Shown here in pieces: positions 1 through 7,792 of a stretch of 35,678 nt of DNA. Each line of letters starts with the position of its first letter. Position 1 is the stretch's first letter. A program made the position numbers and the translations under genes. This DNA comes from Ectopseudomonas chengduensis (GTDB lineage Bacteria; Pseudomonadota; Gammaproteobacteria; Pseudomonadales; Pseudomonadaceae). The notes under the pieces are model-generated. The model had not been told where the DNA came from. It saw only the letters and a list, made by a program, of their open reading frames with translations, and made no database searches. The stretch lies in contig NZ_JACFYZ010000022.1 of the NCBI RefSeq assembly GCF_015712065.1, positions 1 through 35,678 of the forward strand, in the 5' to 3' direction.

Positions 1-470
1 CGGCCACGCATGCCGCCAGGGTGTGCCTGGGCGCCTGGCTGGCCGAGCGGGGTGGGGCTGGTAACCTGGAAGGTGACGCCATCGTGCAGCGTCTGCGCCT
101 AACCATCGAGCGCTACGGGGAAAGCAGGTTTACCCGCTGGGATAGTGTGGCGGCCAAGGTGGATGACCACGCCCCGCGTACGGTTGACCGGCTGGGCTTT
201 CGGCGCACGGTTGAGCATAGCTACGGCGATGCTCAGTACACCACGACAACGTACTACTTCCTGTCCGCTGCCTGGGGTGGTGAGGTGTTCAAGGGCATGA
301 ACCTTCGCAACGTCAACAGTCTGCTTGTAGAACGGGAGATCCTACAGCCAGGTGGCAGCAAGGCCTCCCAGTCCATGGCCTTGCCGGGTATCCCCAAGGC
401 CCGTGCCTACGTCGTGGATGCTACCAAGCTGTTCGCTGATGTCGGGGACGATCTGGCAGCCGCTGCTTGA
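1..470 (+). CDS. DUF927-type protein of an integrated element, 3' end only
   Basis: The frame is open from base 3 at the window edge to a TGA at 468-470, so only the last ~155 residues are present and the true start lies outside. The sequence matches, from memory of the family, the C-terminus of DUF927 domain proteins found on integrative elements and prophages: an AWLAERGGAGN stretch, then RFTRWDS, then DDHAPRT, and a final LPGIPKARAY motif. These proteins are usually linked to primase or helicase-like replication functions of mobile elements, but their biochemical role is not well defined. It is followed by a repeat-rich region and the heat-resistance genes, which supports reading the left part of the window as a genomic island. 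An internal GTG at 21 could be taken for a start, but the open frame upstream argues against it. Confidence 0.72.
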   Translation, partial: ATHAARVCLGAWLAERGGAGNLEGDAIVQRLRLTIERYGESRFTRWDSVAAKVDDHAPRTVDRLGFRRTVEHSYGDAQYTTTTYYFLSAAWGGEVFKGMNLRNVNSLLVEREILQPGGSKASQSMALPGIPKARAYVVDATKLFADVGDDLAAAA

Positions 471-537
471 CTTAGCCGGCTCGGCCGGCGTCTTTCCCCC
501 AGTAGCCAGCTTTTGACGCTGGCTCGCTCTCTCGTGT

Positions 538-696
538 GGTGTTCCGTCTCTAGCCCTTGAGCACGGAACACCATTGGTGTTCAGAACACCACGTGTTCCG
601 CCTTCCTCGCAATTGTGTTCCATGGCTGCAAGCCCCGTAGTTACTGGCCTTAGCTCAGTGCGGAACACCAAGAACACCAAGAACACCAAGAACACC
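538..696. repeat. GAACACC / GGTGTTC repeat array
   Basis: GAACACC occurs at 566-572, 584-590, 663-669, 672-678, 681-687 and 690-696. Its complement GGTGTTC occurs at 538-544 and 576-582, with shorter GTGTTC copies at 593-598 and 615-620. The last four direct copies form a perfect 9-bp period (AAGAACACC). Two pairs make palindromes: 566-582 (8-bp arms around one base) and 584-598 (6-bp arms). This is a seen pattern. Iteron-like binding sites for a replication or regulatory protein of the element are a possible meaning. Confidence 0.8.
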
Positions 697-845
697 AGAA
701 ATTCCATGGGTACGAGTAGGCACGTCCCCAGCGCCCCGCTGGGAGCATGTGCCGACAGCGTTGGAACTCTATGCGCTGTGCTCTGAGACTGTCTCTGACC
801 TGCCAGGGTAGGGGGGGTGTCAATCCTTCAGCGTTCCACCTTCCC

Positions 846-941
846 GAACGACGTATGGAGCACCGTGTACCCGCGCGGCAGAAAACTAATAGGGGGGGGA
901 GTCAAAAACTTCATGGCGCTCTGGCCTAGAACGACGTATGG
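846..941. repeat. 13-bp direct repeat GAACGACGTATGG (two copies)
   Basis: Identical copies lie at 846-858 and 929-941, 83 bp apart, inside non-coding DNA. Both are followed within a few bases by GCACC or GCACCAC. They could be protein binding sites or traces of a duplication. No function can be assigned from sequence. Confidence 0.6.
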
Positions 942-1031
942 CACCACGTTCGCAACGCCGGGAAAAATGGAGGGTGGGGGCTTTGCTCGGGTAGGCGTTG
1001 CTGGGTGAAAAACAGGGGGTACTTTTGGTTT

Positions 1032-1053
1032 TAGGTATACGTATAGGTATACG
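1032..1053. repeat. Tandem TAGGTATACG pair, 12-bp period
   Basis: TAGGTATACG is present at 1032-1041 and 1044-1053, so the unit recurs every 12 bp. GTATAC inside each copy is itself a palindrome, giving two potential dimer sites about one helical turn apart. It is AT-richer than its surroundings. It could be a small operator, but no adjacent intact gene identifies the regulator. Confidence 0.55.
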
Positions 1054-1419
1054 GGGTGCTTTTGTTGCGTATGGCGTCCAGTAATTACGGGCTATGCAGA
1101 GACATGTTCTAGTCCGGCTTCGGCACCATTTAAGATCAAGTGCTTACGAGTTTTTCGGCGGCATGGCTTGATCCAAAATCCTCGCATTCATCCGCAGTCG
1201 ATCTGATCAGCAAGCAGTCGATCGGCGTTACTGCCAGCGTCATGTCATGAAACGTTCCTGCCACGGATGACCACCCGTCAAGCCGGCCCCGGCCGCCGGT
1301 TGCACCGTGGTGCTCAAGCCTCGCAAACCCCATTCTCGCATCCGCCTTTTAAGCCAGATACTTTCCTTGACTTCTAGCCTGCGAGGCGCAGACTTTGTCA
1401 AGTAACAGCAGCAAACCCC

Positions 1420-1855
1420 TTGGGCTTGGCTGGATTTGGTTTTCCGACGCTTGTCATGCCGCGCTTGCCGTTCGATTGGCTAGGCATGCTGAAGCTGGCG
1501 TTGGATATTCAGGAAACCGATAAGCAGTACAAGATGTCCTTCGACGTTCCCGGTGTCGAAGAAAAGGACTTCCAGATCACGCCCGACAACGACGTGCCGA
1601 TGGTGCGAGGTGAAAGCGCCAGGGGCAAGAGAAGAGCGAAGCGGCTTTTCTCGTGTCGAACTCTCCTACGGCAGTTTCCAGTGTGCACTGAACCTGCCCG
1701 ACGATGCCAACCAGGATTCGAAGCGCGAAGCAAGTGCACCGAAGCACGGCCGCTCGATTCCGATTGAAGCTGAGTCGGATATTCCATTGCGGTCGCCACG
1801 AAGTCCCACCAGGGGACGAGGTGCCGCGGCATGCCGCACCTCGTCATCTCAATGA
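1420..1855 (+). pseudogene. Broken small heat-shock protein (Hsp20) gene
   Basis: One frame from about 1492 reads as the start of an alpha-crystallin domain (LDIQETDKQYK, DVPGVEEKDFQI, DNDVPMVRGE). The match then leaves this frame near 1612-1616 and resumes in another frame from about 1650 (SRVELSYGSFQ, ALNLPDDANQDS, APKHGRSIPI), so at least one and probably two small indels are present. Compared with the family as I remember it, about 15 residues are missing between NQDS and KREASAPK. That segment normally carries the conserved G-V-L signature of Hsp20 proteins. The gene sits directly upstream of clpK, the place of sHsp20 in LHR/TLQ heat-resistance loci. It is therefore read as a dead copy of that gene. 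The original start is unclear; M1420 is only the first methionine of the surviving frame. Confidence 0.75.
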
Positions 1856-1870
1856 CTAAGGAGCGTCCGC

Positions 1871-4714
1871 ATGGCCAGCAAGCAATGTCAAATCTGCGGC
1901 CAACCCGCCACCGCGCGGGTGGAAGCCAATCTCAATGGTCGCCGCACCACCATGCTGTTGTGTGACGATCACTACCGCCAACTGGTGCGCCAGCAAAAAC
2001 GCGCCATTTCCCCGCTGGAAGCCCTTTTCGGCTCGCGCAGCGGCTTGTTCGAAGATTTTCTCGGCAGCGATTTCTTCCGCATCGGAGAAGAGTCGGCACC
2101 GGCTGCAGCCGATGCCGATGAAGTGGTCGATGCGTCGTTTGGCGAACCAGCCTCCACAGCATCTGGCACGCCGCGCCGTCGCGGCAGCGGACTGGCCAGC
2201 CGCATCAGCGAACACTCCGAGGCCCTGCTGCAGGAAGCCGCCAAGCATGCCGCGGACTTCGGTCGCTCCGAAGTCGATACGGAACACCTGTTGCTGGCGC
2301 TGGCCGACAGCGACGTGATCAAGACCATCCTGAGCCAGTTCAAGATCAAGGTCGATGACCTCAAGCGCCAGATCGAAGCCGAAGCCAAGCGTGGCGACAC
2401 GCCGTTTGAAGGCGAGATCGGCGTGTCGCCACGGGTGAAGGATGCGCTCAGTCGCGCCTTCGTCGCCTCCAATGAATTAGGACACTCCTACGTCGGGCCC
2501 GAGCACTTCCTGATCGGCCTGGCCGAAGAGGGCGAAGGGCTGGCCGCCAACTTGCTGCGCCGCTATGGCCTCACGCCGCAGGCCCTGCGCCAGCAGGTAA
2601 ACAAGGTGGTCGGCAAAGGTGCGGAGGATGGCCGCGCCGAGACGCCGACCAATACGCCGGAGCTCGACAAGTATTCGCGCGATCTCACCAAGATGGCCCA
2701 TGCGGGCAAGCTGGATCCGGTCATCGGCCGTGCGCAGGAAATCGAAACCACCATCGAGGTGCTGGCGCGGCGCAAGAAGAACAACCCCGTATTGATCGGC
2801 GAGCCTGGCGTGGGCAAGACCGCCATCGTCGAGGGGTTGGCACAGCGCATGGTGGCCGGCGAGGTGCCCGAGACCCTGCGCGACAAGCGCCTGGTAGAGC
2901 TGAACATCAACTCCATGGTGGCCGGCGCGAAGTACCGTGGCGAGTTCGAGGAACGCGTGCAGAAGGTGCTGAAGGAGATCTCCGAGCACCAGGGCGAGAT
3001 GATCCTCTTCATCGACGAGGTGCACACCATTGTGGGCGCCGGCCAGGGTGGTGGCGAAGGCGGGTTGGACGTGGCCAACGTCTTCAAGCCGATGATGGCG
3101 CGCGGTGAGTTGAACCTGATCGGCGCGACGACGCTCAACGAGTACCAGAAGTACATCGAGAAGGACGCCGCGCTGGAGCGGCGCTTCCAGCCGGTCATGG
3201 TGCCCGAGCCAACGGTGGCGCAGACCATCATGATCCTGCGCGGCCTGCGCGATACCTTCGAAGCGCACCACAAGGTCAGCATCACCGAGGACGCGATCAT
3301 CGCGGCCGCCGAGCTGTCCGATCGCTACGTCACCGCGCGCTTCCTGCCGGACAAGGCCATCGATCTGCTCGATCAGGCTGCTGCCCGCGTGAAGCTGTCG
3401 GCGACGGCCCGCCCCGTTGCGGTGCAGGAGTTGGAGGCCGAACTGCACCAGTTGCGCCGGGAGCAGGACTACCTGGCTTCCCGCAAGCAATACGATAATG
3501 CGTCGGAGGTCGGCAAGCGCATCGAAACCAAGGAAACCGAACTCAAGACGCAGGTCGAGGACTGGGAACGCGAGCGCGGCTCGGGCAGCGCCGAAGTCAA
3601 GGCGGAACACGTGGCGCAGATCGTCTCGCGCCTGACCGGCATCCCGGTCAATGAGCTGACGGTGGAGGAGCGCGAGAAGCTGCTGCACCTGGAGCAGCGG
3701 CTGCACGAGCGCCTGGTGGGTCAGGACGAGGCAGTACGCGCGGTGGCGGATGCGGTGCGGCTGTCGCGCGCGGGGCTGCGCGAAGGCAGCAAACCCGTGG
3801 CCACGTTCCTGTTCCTGGGCCCCACCGGCGTCGGCAAGACCGAGCTCGCCAAGGCGCTGGCCGAATCCGTCTACGGCGACGAGGGCGCCCTGTTGCGCAT
3901 CGACATGTCGGAGTACGGCGAGCGCCATACCGTGGCAAGGCTGGTGGGCGCTCCGCCGGGCTACGTCGGCTATGACGAAGGCGGCCAGCTCACGGAGAAG
4001 GTCCGTCGCAAGCCCTACAGCGTGCTGCTGCTCGACGAGATCGAGAAGGCCCACCCCGACGTCTACAACATCCTGCTGCAGGTGTTCGACGACGGGCGGC
4101 TCACCGACGGCAAGGGTCGCGTGGTGGACTTCACCAACACCATCATCATCGCCACGTCGAACCTGGGATCCGACATCATTCAGCGCCGGCTGAAGGCGCG
4201 CGGAGCGGCCGGCGAGGAGTACGAGAAGGCCAAGACAGAGGTGATGGACGTGTTGCGCGGGCACTTCCGCCCCGAGTTCCTCAATCGCATCGATGAGATC
4301 ATCGTCTTCCATGCGCTGGGCAAGGAGGAAATCCGCCACATCGTCGGCCTGCAACTCGATCGCGTGGCCCGCAATGCCGCGAACCAAGGCGTGACGCTGG
4401 CGTTCGATGGGACGCTGGTCGATCACTTCGCGGAAGAAGGCTACAAGCCCGAATTCGGTGCTCGCGAGCTCAAACGACTGATTCGCAGCGAGCTGGAAAC
4501 GGCACTGGCGCGCGAGATGCTCGGCGGTGGCATCGGCAAGGGCGATCACGCCCGTGCACGTTGGGACGACAAGGCGGAGCGGGTTGCCTTCGAACGTAAG
4601 CCAGCCGCTGCGGCCAGCGCCGAAGCTCCAGCTGAACCTGCGCAACCATCGGAGTCGTCCAAGGAGTCGAGCAAGGGGGCGCGCAAGAAGAAGTCCGAAA
4701 GTGGCAAAGCATGA
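1871..4714 (+). CDS. clpK: ClpK/ClpG-type stand-alone AAA+ disaggregase
   Basis: This 947-residue Hsp100 ATPase has the architecture of ClpK (also named ClpG), which rescues aggregated proteins and gives heat tolerance. The N-terminus carries a zinc-finger-like set of ligands (C6, C9, C31, H34), followed by Clp N repeats (about 105-250). AAA domain 1 has Walker A GEPGVGKT at 310-317 and Walker B with D382-E383. A middle region follows, and AAA domain 2 has GPTGVGKT at 650-657 and D722-E723. The C-terminus ends in an Ala/Ser/Lys-rich tail typical of this clade and not of ClpB. AAGGAG at 1857-1862 is well placed for the ATG at 1871. The gene is full length, while the sHsp20 gene just upstream is broken. 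The LHR/TLQ context (psiE and kef genes downstream) supports the ClpK assignment over ClpB or ClpC. Confidence 0.93.
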   Translation: MASKQCQICGQPATARVEANLNGRRTTMLLCDDHYRQLVRQQKRAISPLEALFGSRSGLFEDFLGSDFFRIGEESAPAAADADEVVDASFGEPASTASGTPRRRGSGLASRISEHSEALLQEAAKHAADFGRSEVDTEHLLLALADSDVIKTILSQFKIKVDDLKRQIEAEAKRGDTPFEGEIGVSPRVKDALSRAFVASNELGHSYVGPEHFLIGLAEEGEGLAANLLRRYGLTPQALRQQVNKVVGKGAEDGRAETPTNTPELDKYSRDLTKMAHAGKLDPVIGRAQEIETTIEVLARRKKNNPVLIGEPGVGKTAIVEGLAQRMVAGEVPETLRDKRLVELNINSMVAGAKYRGEFEERVQKVLKEISEHQGEMILFIDEVHTIVGAGQGGGEGGLDVANVFKPMMARGELNLIGATTLNEYQKYIEKDAALERRFQPVMVPEPTVAQTIMILRGLRDTFEAHHKVSITEDAIIAAAELSDRYVTARFLPDKAIDLLDQAAARVKLSATARPVAVQELEAELHQLRREQDYLASRKQYDNASEVGKRIETKETELKTQVEDWERERGSGSAEVKAEHVAQIVSRLTGIPVNELTVEEREKLLHLEQRLHERLVGQDEAVRAVADAVRLSRAGLREGSKPVATFLFLGPTGVGKTELAKALAESVYGDEGALLRIDMSEYGERHTVARLVGAPPGYVGYDEGGQLTEKVRRKPYSVLLLDEIEKAHPDVYNILLQVFDDGRLTDGKGRVVDFTNTIIIATSNLGSDIIQRRLKARGAAGEEYEKAKTEVMDVLRGHFRPEFLNRIDEIIVFHALGKEEIRHIVGLQLDRVARNAANQGVTLAFDGTLVDHFAEEGYKPEFGARELKRLIRSELETALAREMLGGGIGKGDHARARWDDKAERVAFERKPAAAASAEAPAEPAQPSESSKESSKGARKKKSESGKA

Positions 4715-4993
4715 AGCACTGGGCTGCCCTGATCCTGAAAATGGGAGACGGGCAGCCCGTATGTTCTCTTTGATGTGCCGGGCATCTTTCGGCTCGAGCC
4801 CGGCCCATTCAAGTAGAACGTTACTGCGCGCGCGTGGTGAAGTACCCCAGGCTGCACGACATCCTGCCGTGACGACCTGGTGGGCTGCCGATATCACCCG
4901 CGACATGTTCACGCGCTTCGGCATGGACGAAGGCCTAGAGGCGCAGCGACCGCGATTTCTCGTAGGAATGGCCTGTTTCTGAAGGAGTGGCGC
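4715..4993. other. clpK-psiE spacer with hairpin and possible gene remnant
   Basis: Just after the clpK stop, GGGCTGCCC pairs with GGGCAGCCC (about 4721-4758, loop near 20 bases). No clear T-run follows, so this is only a weak terminator candidate. Further on, a frame ending at 4980-4982 encodes a protein-like end (VTTWWAADITRDMFTRFGMDE then RPRFLVGMACF) immediately before the psiE ribosome binding site. I do not recognise it. It could be the remains of a gene lost from the heat-resistance locus. Confidence 0.4.
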
Positions 4994-5464
4994 ATGAACA
5001 ACAGCAATCAGACCGGGACGACACTCGAACGACTCCGCCGTAACTGGGCGGTGATGACGTTTTACGAACGCTTCGAGCAGGCCGTCGCCATCATCCTTTC
5101 AGCGGTGATGGCGGTGATTATCGTGGTGTCTCTGGTGCAGCTGATTCACATTGTCTTCAGCCTGCTGGTCATCGATGCATTCAATCCGCTCGATCACAAG
5201 ATCTTCCAGAGTGTGTTCGGCATGATCATGACGCTCCTGATCGCGATGGAATTCAAGCACTCCATCGTGCGCGTGGCCTTGCGTCGTGACAGCATCATTC
5301 AGGTCAAGACGGTCATCCTGATTGGGTTGATTGCGCTGTCCCGCAAGTTCGTGATTCTCGATCCCGATGTCGGCCCGGCCAAAGTCGCCGCATTGGCCGG
5401 CGCCACTCTGGCCCTGGGGCTGACCTATTGGCTGTTGCGTGAGCGCGATGACCGAATCGTCTAG
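4994..5464 (+). CDS. psiE: PsiE family inner-membrane protein
   Basis: The 156-residue product resembles phosphate-starvation-inducible protein PsiE, whose molecular role is not established. Four hydrophobic segments are visible: about 30-50, 55-68, 75-95 (IFQSVFGMIMTLLIAMEFKHS) and 112-150, with the conserved-looking EFKHSIVR followed by IIQVKTVILIGLIALSRKFVI. I chose the ATG at 4994 because AAGGAG (4982-4987) lies seven bases upstream. The frame is open further upstream, but that extension belongs to the preceding spacer. psiE homologues are regular members of LHR/TLQ heat-resistance loci together with ClpK and a Kef antiporter, as seen here. Confidence 0.85.
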   Translation: MNNSNQTGTTLERLRRNWAVMTFYERFEQAVAIILSAVMAVIIVVSLVQLIHIVFSLLVIDAFNPLDHKIFQSVFGMIMTLLIAMEFKHSIVRVALRRDSIIQVKTVILIGLIALSRKFVILDPDVGPAKVAALAGATLALGLTYWLLRERDDRIV

Positions 5465-5759
5465 GACGCCATGCCTCACAGTGAGTGGTCCGCGCCACAA
5501 ACGTCGAGCCTGGTCACGGCATCGCTTGCGTAACTGCCTGAAAACAGCGCTACCGGTTTGGACGTCGATCAGTTTCGCCGCACTCACCGTCGGCTTTTTA
5601 CTTGGCGAAAGGGGGCTGTGGGGCCCCCTGCGAGCCAGCCTATTCGTCTTGTCATTCGAACCGGTGGCGGCTACAGCGTTGAGGCTGAAGTCGTATGTCA
5701 CGCGTGCCATCCAGTCGGATGAAGCACCCGAAATCGAGGGTGTAAGAACGTTTTTGTAA
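5448..5759 (+). CDS. Small putative membrane protein of the heat-resistance locus
   Basis: The frame from the ATG at 5448 overlaps the last 17 bases of psiE and encodes 103 residues. A GTG at 5439 is an alternative start. The N-terminal 30 residues are rich in Arg and Ser. They are followed by a hydrophobic segment (TSISFAALTVGFLLG) and a second weaker one (RASLFVLSFEPVAATAL). No family is recognised. The overlap suggests translational coupling with psiE, and only about 30 bp separate it from the Kef gene, so it would be transcribed with both. It may be a real accessory membrane protein, or a degraded version of a longer locus gene. Confidence 0.5.
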   Translation: MTESSRTPCLTVSGPRHKRRAWSRHRLRNCLKTALPVWTSISFAALTVGFLLGERGLWGPLRASLFVLSFEPVAATALRLKSYVTRAIQSDEAPEIEGVRTFL

Positions 5760-5790
5760 CCGCTCCTGATATGGGCTGAGGGTCAAGGCT

Positions 5791-7572
5791 ATGGCCGCTG
5801 AAGGCAACGCAGGGCAATTATTGGGTGTCGTTACGTTGCTTGCCGCCGCCGTGGTGGCAGTGCCGCTGCTCAAACGTATCGGGTTCGGCTCGGTGCTGGG
5901 TTACCTGACAGCGGGGATGATGATTGGTCCCTTCGGACTGCAACTGATCCATGACCCCCACACCATCATTCAGGTGGGCGAGCTGGGTGTGGTGATGTTT
6001 CTTTTTGTGATTGGACTGGAGCTGAAACCCTCGCACCTATGGGAGCTGCGTGGGCAGATCTTTGGGCTGGGCAGCCTGCAGGTGGTGGTCTGTGCTTTTC
6101 TGCTCACCTTCGTCGGTATGGCCTTTGGTTTCCCCTGGCAGGTGTCGTTTGTGTGCGGGGCCGGTTTTGTACTCACATCCACAGCCTTGGTTATGCAAGT
6201 CCTCTCGGAGCGTGGTGACATAACCGAGCCGAGAGGGCAGCGCATCGTGTCCATTTTGCTGTTTGAAGACCTGTTGATCGTGCCGTTACTGGCGGTGGTG
6301 GCTTTTCTGGCGCCCACTGAAGTGGTGCATGAACCCACCTCACCCCTTTGGCAGCGCATAGGTATCGCAGCCTTGTCCTTGGGCGCACTGGCGGCCATCG
6401 GATTGTGGCTGCTCAATCCGCTGTTTCGGGTATTGGCCCAAGCCCGGGCGCGCGAGGTGATGACCGCCGCCGCGCTACTGGTGGTGCTGGGGGCAGCGCT
6501 GCTGATGGAAGTCGGCGGGCTTTCAATGGCGATGGGGGCGTTCGTTGCCGGCGTGCTGCTATCGGAATCCACCTTCCGCCACCAGTTGGAGGCCGACATA
6601 GAGCCGTTTCGCGGCCTGCTGCTGGGGCTGTTTTTCCTCGGCGTCGGCATGGCCTTGGATCTGCAAGTGGTGGCCACGAACTGGATGCTCATCAGCTCTG
6701 GTCTGCTGGCGCTGATGCTGGTCAAGGCGCTGTGTATTTATGCGGTCGCGCGCCTCGCGAAGAGCCCCCATGGCGATGCGCTGGATCGTGCCGTGCTTAT
6801 GGCGCAGGGGGGCGAATTTGCTTTTGTGCTGTTTGCCGAGGCGTTCAAGCTCAGGGTCATCAGTCCCGAAGTCAACGCCAATATGACGGCTATCGTGGTG
6901 CTCTCCATGGCCATTACGCCGGTGGCCTTACTGCTGTATAGACGTTTGGCCCGCGCGCAGAGCGTTTCCATGGACGGTGTGGAAACCGCACATAATCTGC
7001 AAGGCAATGTACTCATCATCGGTTTTGGCCGCGTGGGCCAGATTGCCTGCCAGGCACCGCTCGCTCAGGGAGCGAAACTTTCCATTATCGAGATAGATCC
7101 GGAAGTGATCCGCGCCGTGGAGCCCTATGGTTTCAAGGCCTATTACGGTGATGGTGCCCGCCATGAAATATTGCAGGCTGCCGGTGCCCATCACGCCCGC
7201 GCCATCATCGTTTGTGTGAACGACAAGAAAGCCGCGACACGCATAGTCGAAAGTACGCGGCATTACTGCCCGCAAGTGAAATTGCTGGTGCGTGCCTTTG
7301 ACCGCGAGCACGCGCTGGAGCTGGTCAAGCACGACGCGGACTACATAGTGCGGGAAACCTTTGAGTCGGCCCTGCTGCTCGGCCGTCAGGCCGTGCTGAC
7401 GCTGGGTGCGTCTGAGCACGAAGCCGACGCGGTAACCGAGGAAGTGCGCATGCGCGATGCCGAGCGTTTTGCTCTGGAAACAGCGGGTGGTCTGTTTGCC
7501 GGGCGAGCATTGGTACTGGGAAACATCGAGCATATCGAACCGCCGAACCAAGAAGCGCGGGACACCCAGTGA
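5791..7572 (+). CDS. kefB: Kef-type monovalent cation/proton antiporter (CPA2)
   Basis: The 593-residue protein has the two-part structure of KefB/KefC. Residues ~5-385 form a Na+/H+ exchanger-type membrane domain with many helices, including GVVMFLFVIGLELKP and a QGGEFAFVLF motif. Residues ~405-530 form an RCK/TrkA-N domain with the dinucleotide-binding GFGRVG at 411-416 and a following acidic IIEID strand end. In E. coli, Kef systems export potassium in response to glutathione adducts and so lower cytoplasmic pH during electrophile stress. Here the expected role is stress protection as part of the heat-resistance locus, where a Kef gene is a standard member. The start ATG at 5791 has only a weak GAGGGT upstream. 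KefB versus KefC naming is uncertain. Confidence 0.85.
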   Translation: MAAEGNAGQLLGVVTLLAAAVVAVPLLKRIGFGSVLGYLTAGMMIGPFGLQLIHDPHTIIQVGELGVVMFLFVIGLELKPSHLWELRGQIFGLGSLQVVVCAFLLTFVGMAFGFPWQVSFVCGAGFVLTSTALVMQVLSERGDITEPRGQRIVSILLFEDLLIVPLLAVVAFLAPTEVVHEPTSPLWQRIGIAALSLGALAAIGLWLLNPLFRVLAQARAREVMTAAALLVVLGAALLMEVGGLSMAMGAFVAGVLLSESTFRHQLEADIEPFRGLLLGLFFLGVGMALDLQVVATNWMLISSGLLALMLVKALCIYAVARLAKSPHGDALDRAVLMAQGGEFAFVLFAEAFKLRVISPEVNANMTAIVVLSMAITPVALLLYRRLARAQSVSMDGVETAHNLQGNVLIIGFGRVGQIACQAPLAQGAKLSIIEIDPEVIRAVEPYGFKAYYGDGARHEILQAAGAHHARAIIVCVNDKKAATRIVESTRHYCPQVKLLVRAFDREHALELVKHDADYIVRETFESALLLGRQAVLTLGASEHEADAVTEEVRMRDAERFALETAGGLFAGRALVLGNIEHIEPPNQEARDTQ

Positions 7573-7792
7573 GCATTCATTCGGGATCGTACAGGGCTGT
7601 CGCCGTCGACCGCCCCGCTCTGTATCGCTGCCTTGCAGCGGGGGTAACTGGCGATTTCGCAACGTATTGCCCCCGGACTATCACAAACGCCCTGCGCGGC
7701 GTTCCGGGTGGCCTTGATAACGCTGATTTGATATCCGCTCGCAGGGATGTCATTCAGCTCCTCAACATCTTTTGAAATAGGTAGGAGGGCGT

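Larger units (their letters stand above)
471..1419. other. Repeat-rich intergenic stretch without a credible gene
   Basis: About 950 bp separate the DUF927 gene end from the broken heat-shock gene. Short reading frames occur on both strands but none shows a recognisable domain, good ribosome binding site or protein-like composition. The stretch holds three repeat families: GAACACC units (538-696), a 13-bp direct repeat GAACGACGTATGG (846-858 and 929-941), and TAGGTATACG twice (1032-1041 and 1044-1053). Runs of seven or eight G at 811-817 and 892-899 add to its unusual look. It may be a control or origin region of the mobile element, or simply decayed DNA. Confidence 0.6.

Noticed and set aside
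663..696. Short regular repeats that might suggest a CRISPR array
   Set aside because: The period is 9 bp with no unique spacers; CRISPR repeats are about 24-40 bp with similar-sized spacers.
342..707. Minus-strand frame with repeated FLVFLVFLVF
   Set aside because: The repeat is only the translation of the GAACACC array, and the frame overlaps the DUF927 gene end on the other strand.
1136..1333. 65-codon minus-strand frame before the heat-resistance locus
   Set aside because: No ribosome binding site, no recognisable domain, and it lies in a region of decayed sequence.
1322..1345. CCCCATTCT resembling a sigma-32 -10 element
   Set aside because: No CTTGAA-like -35 element at the right distance upstream, so a heat-shock promoter is not supported here.
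2477..4924. Very long open frame (815 codons) on the minus strand opposite clpK
   Set aside because: It is the antisense of a clear ClpK gene in GC-rich DNA, lacks any domain, and its composition (Leu, His, Asp, Gln, Val rich) is typical of shadow frames.
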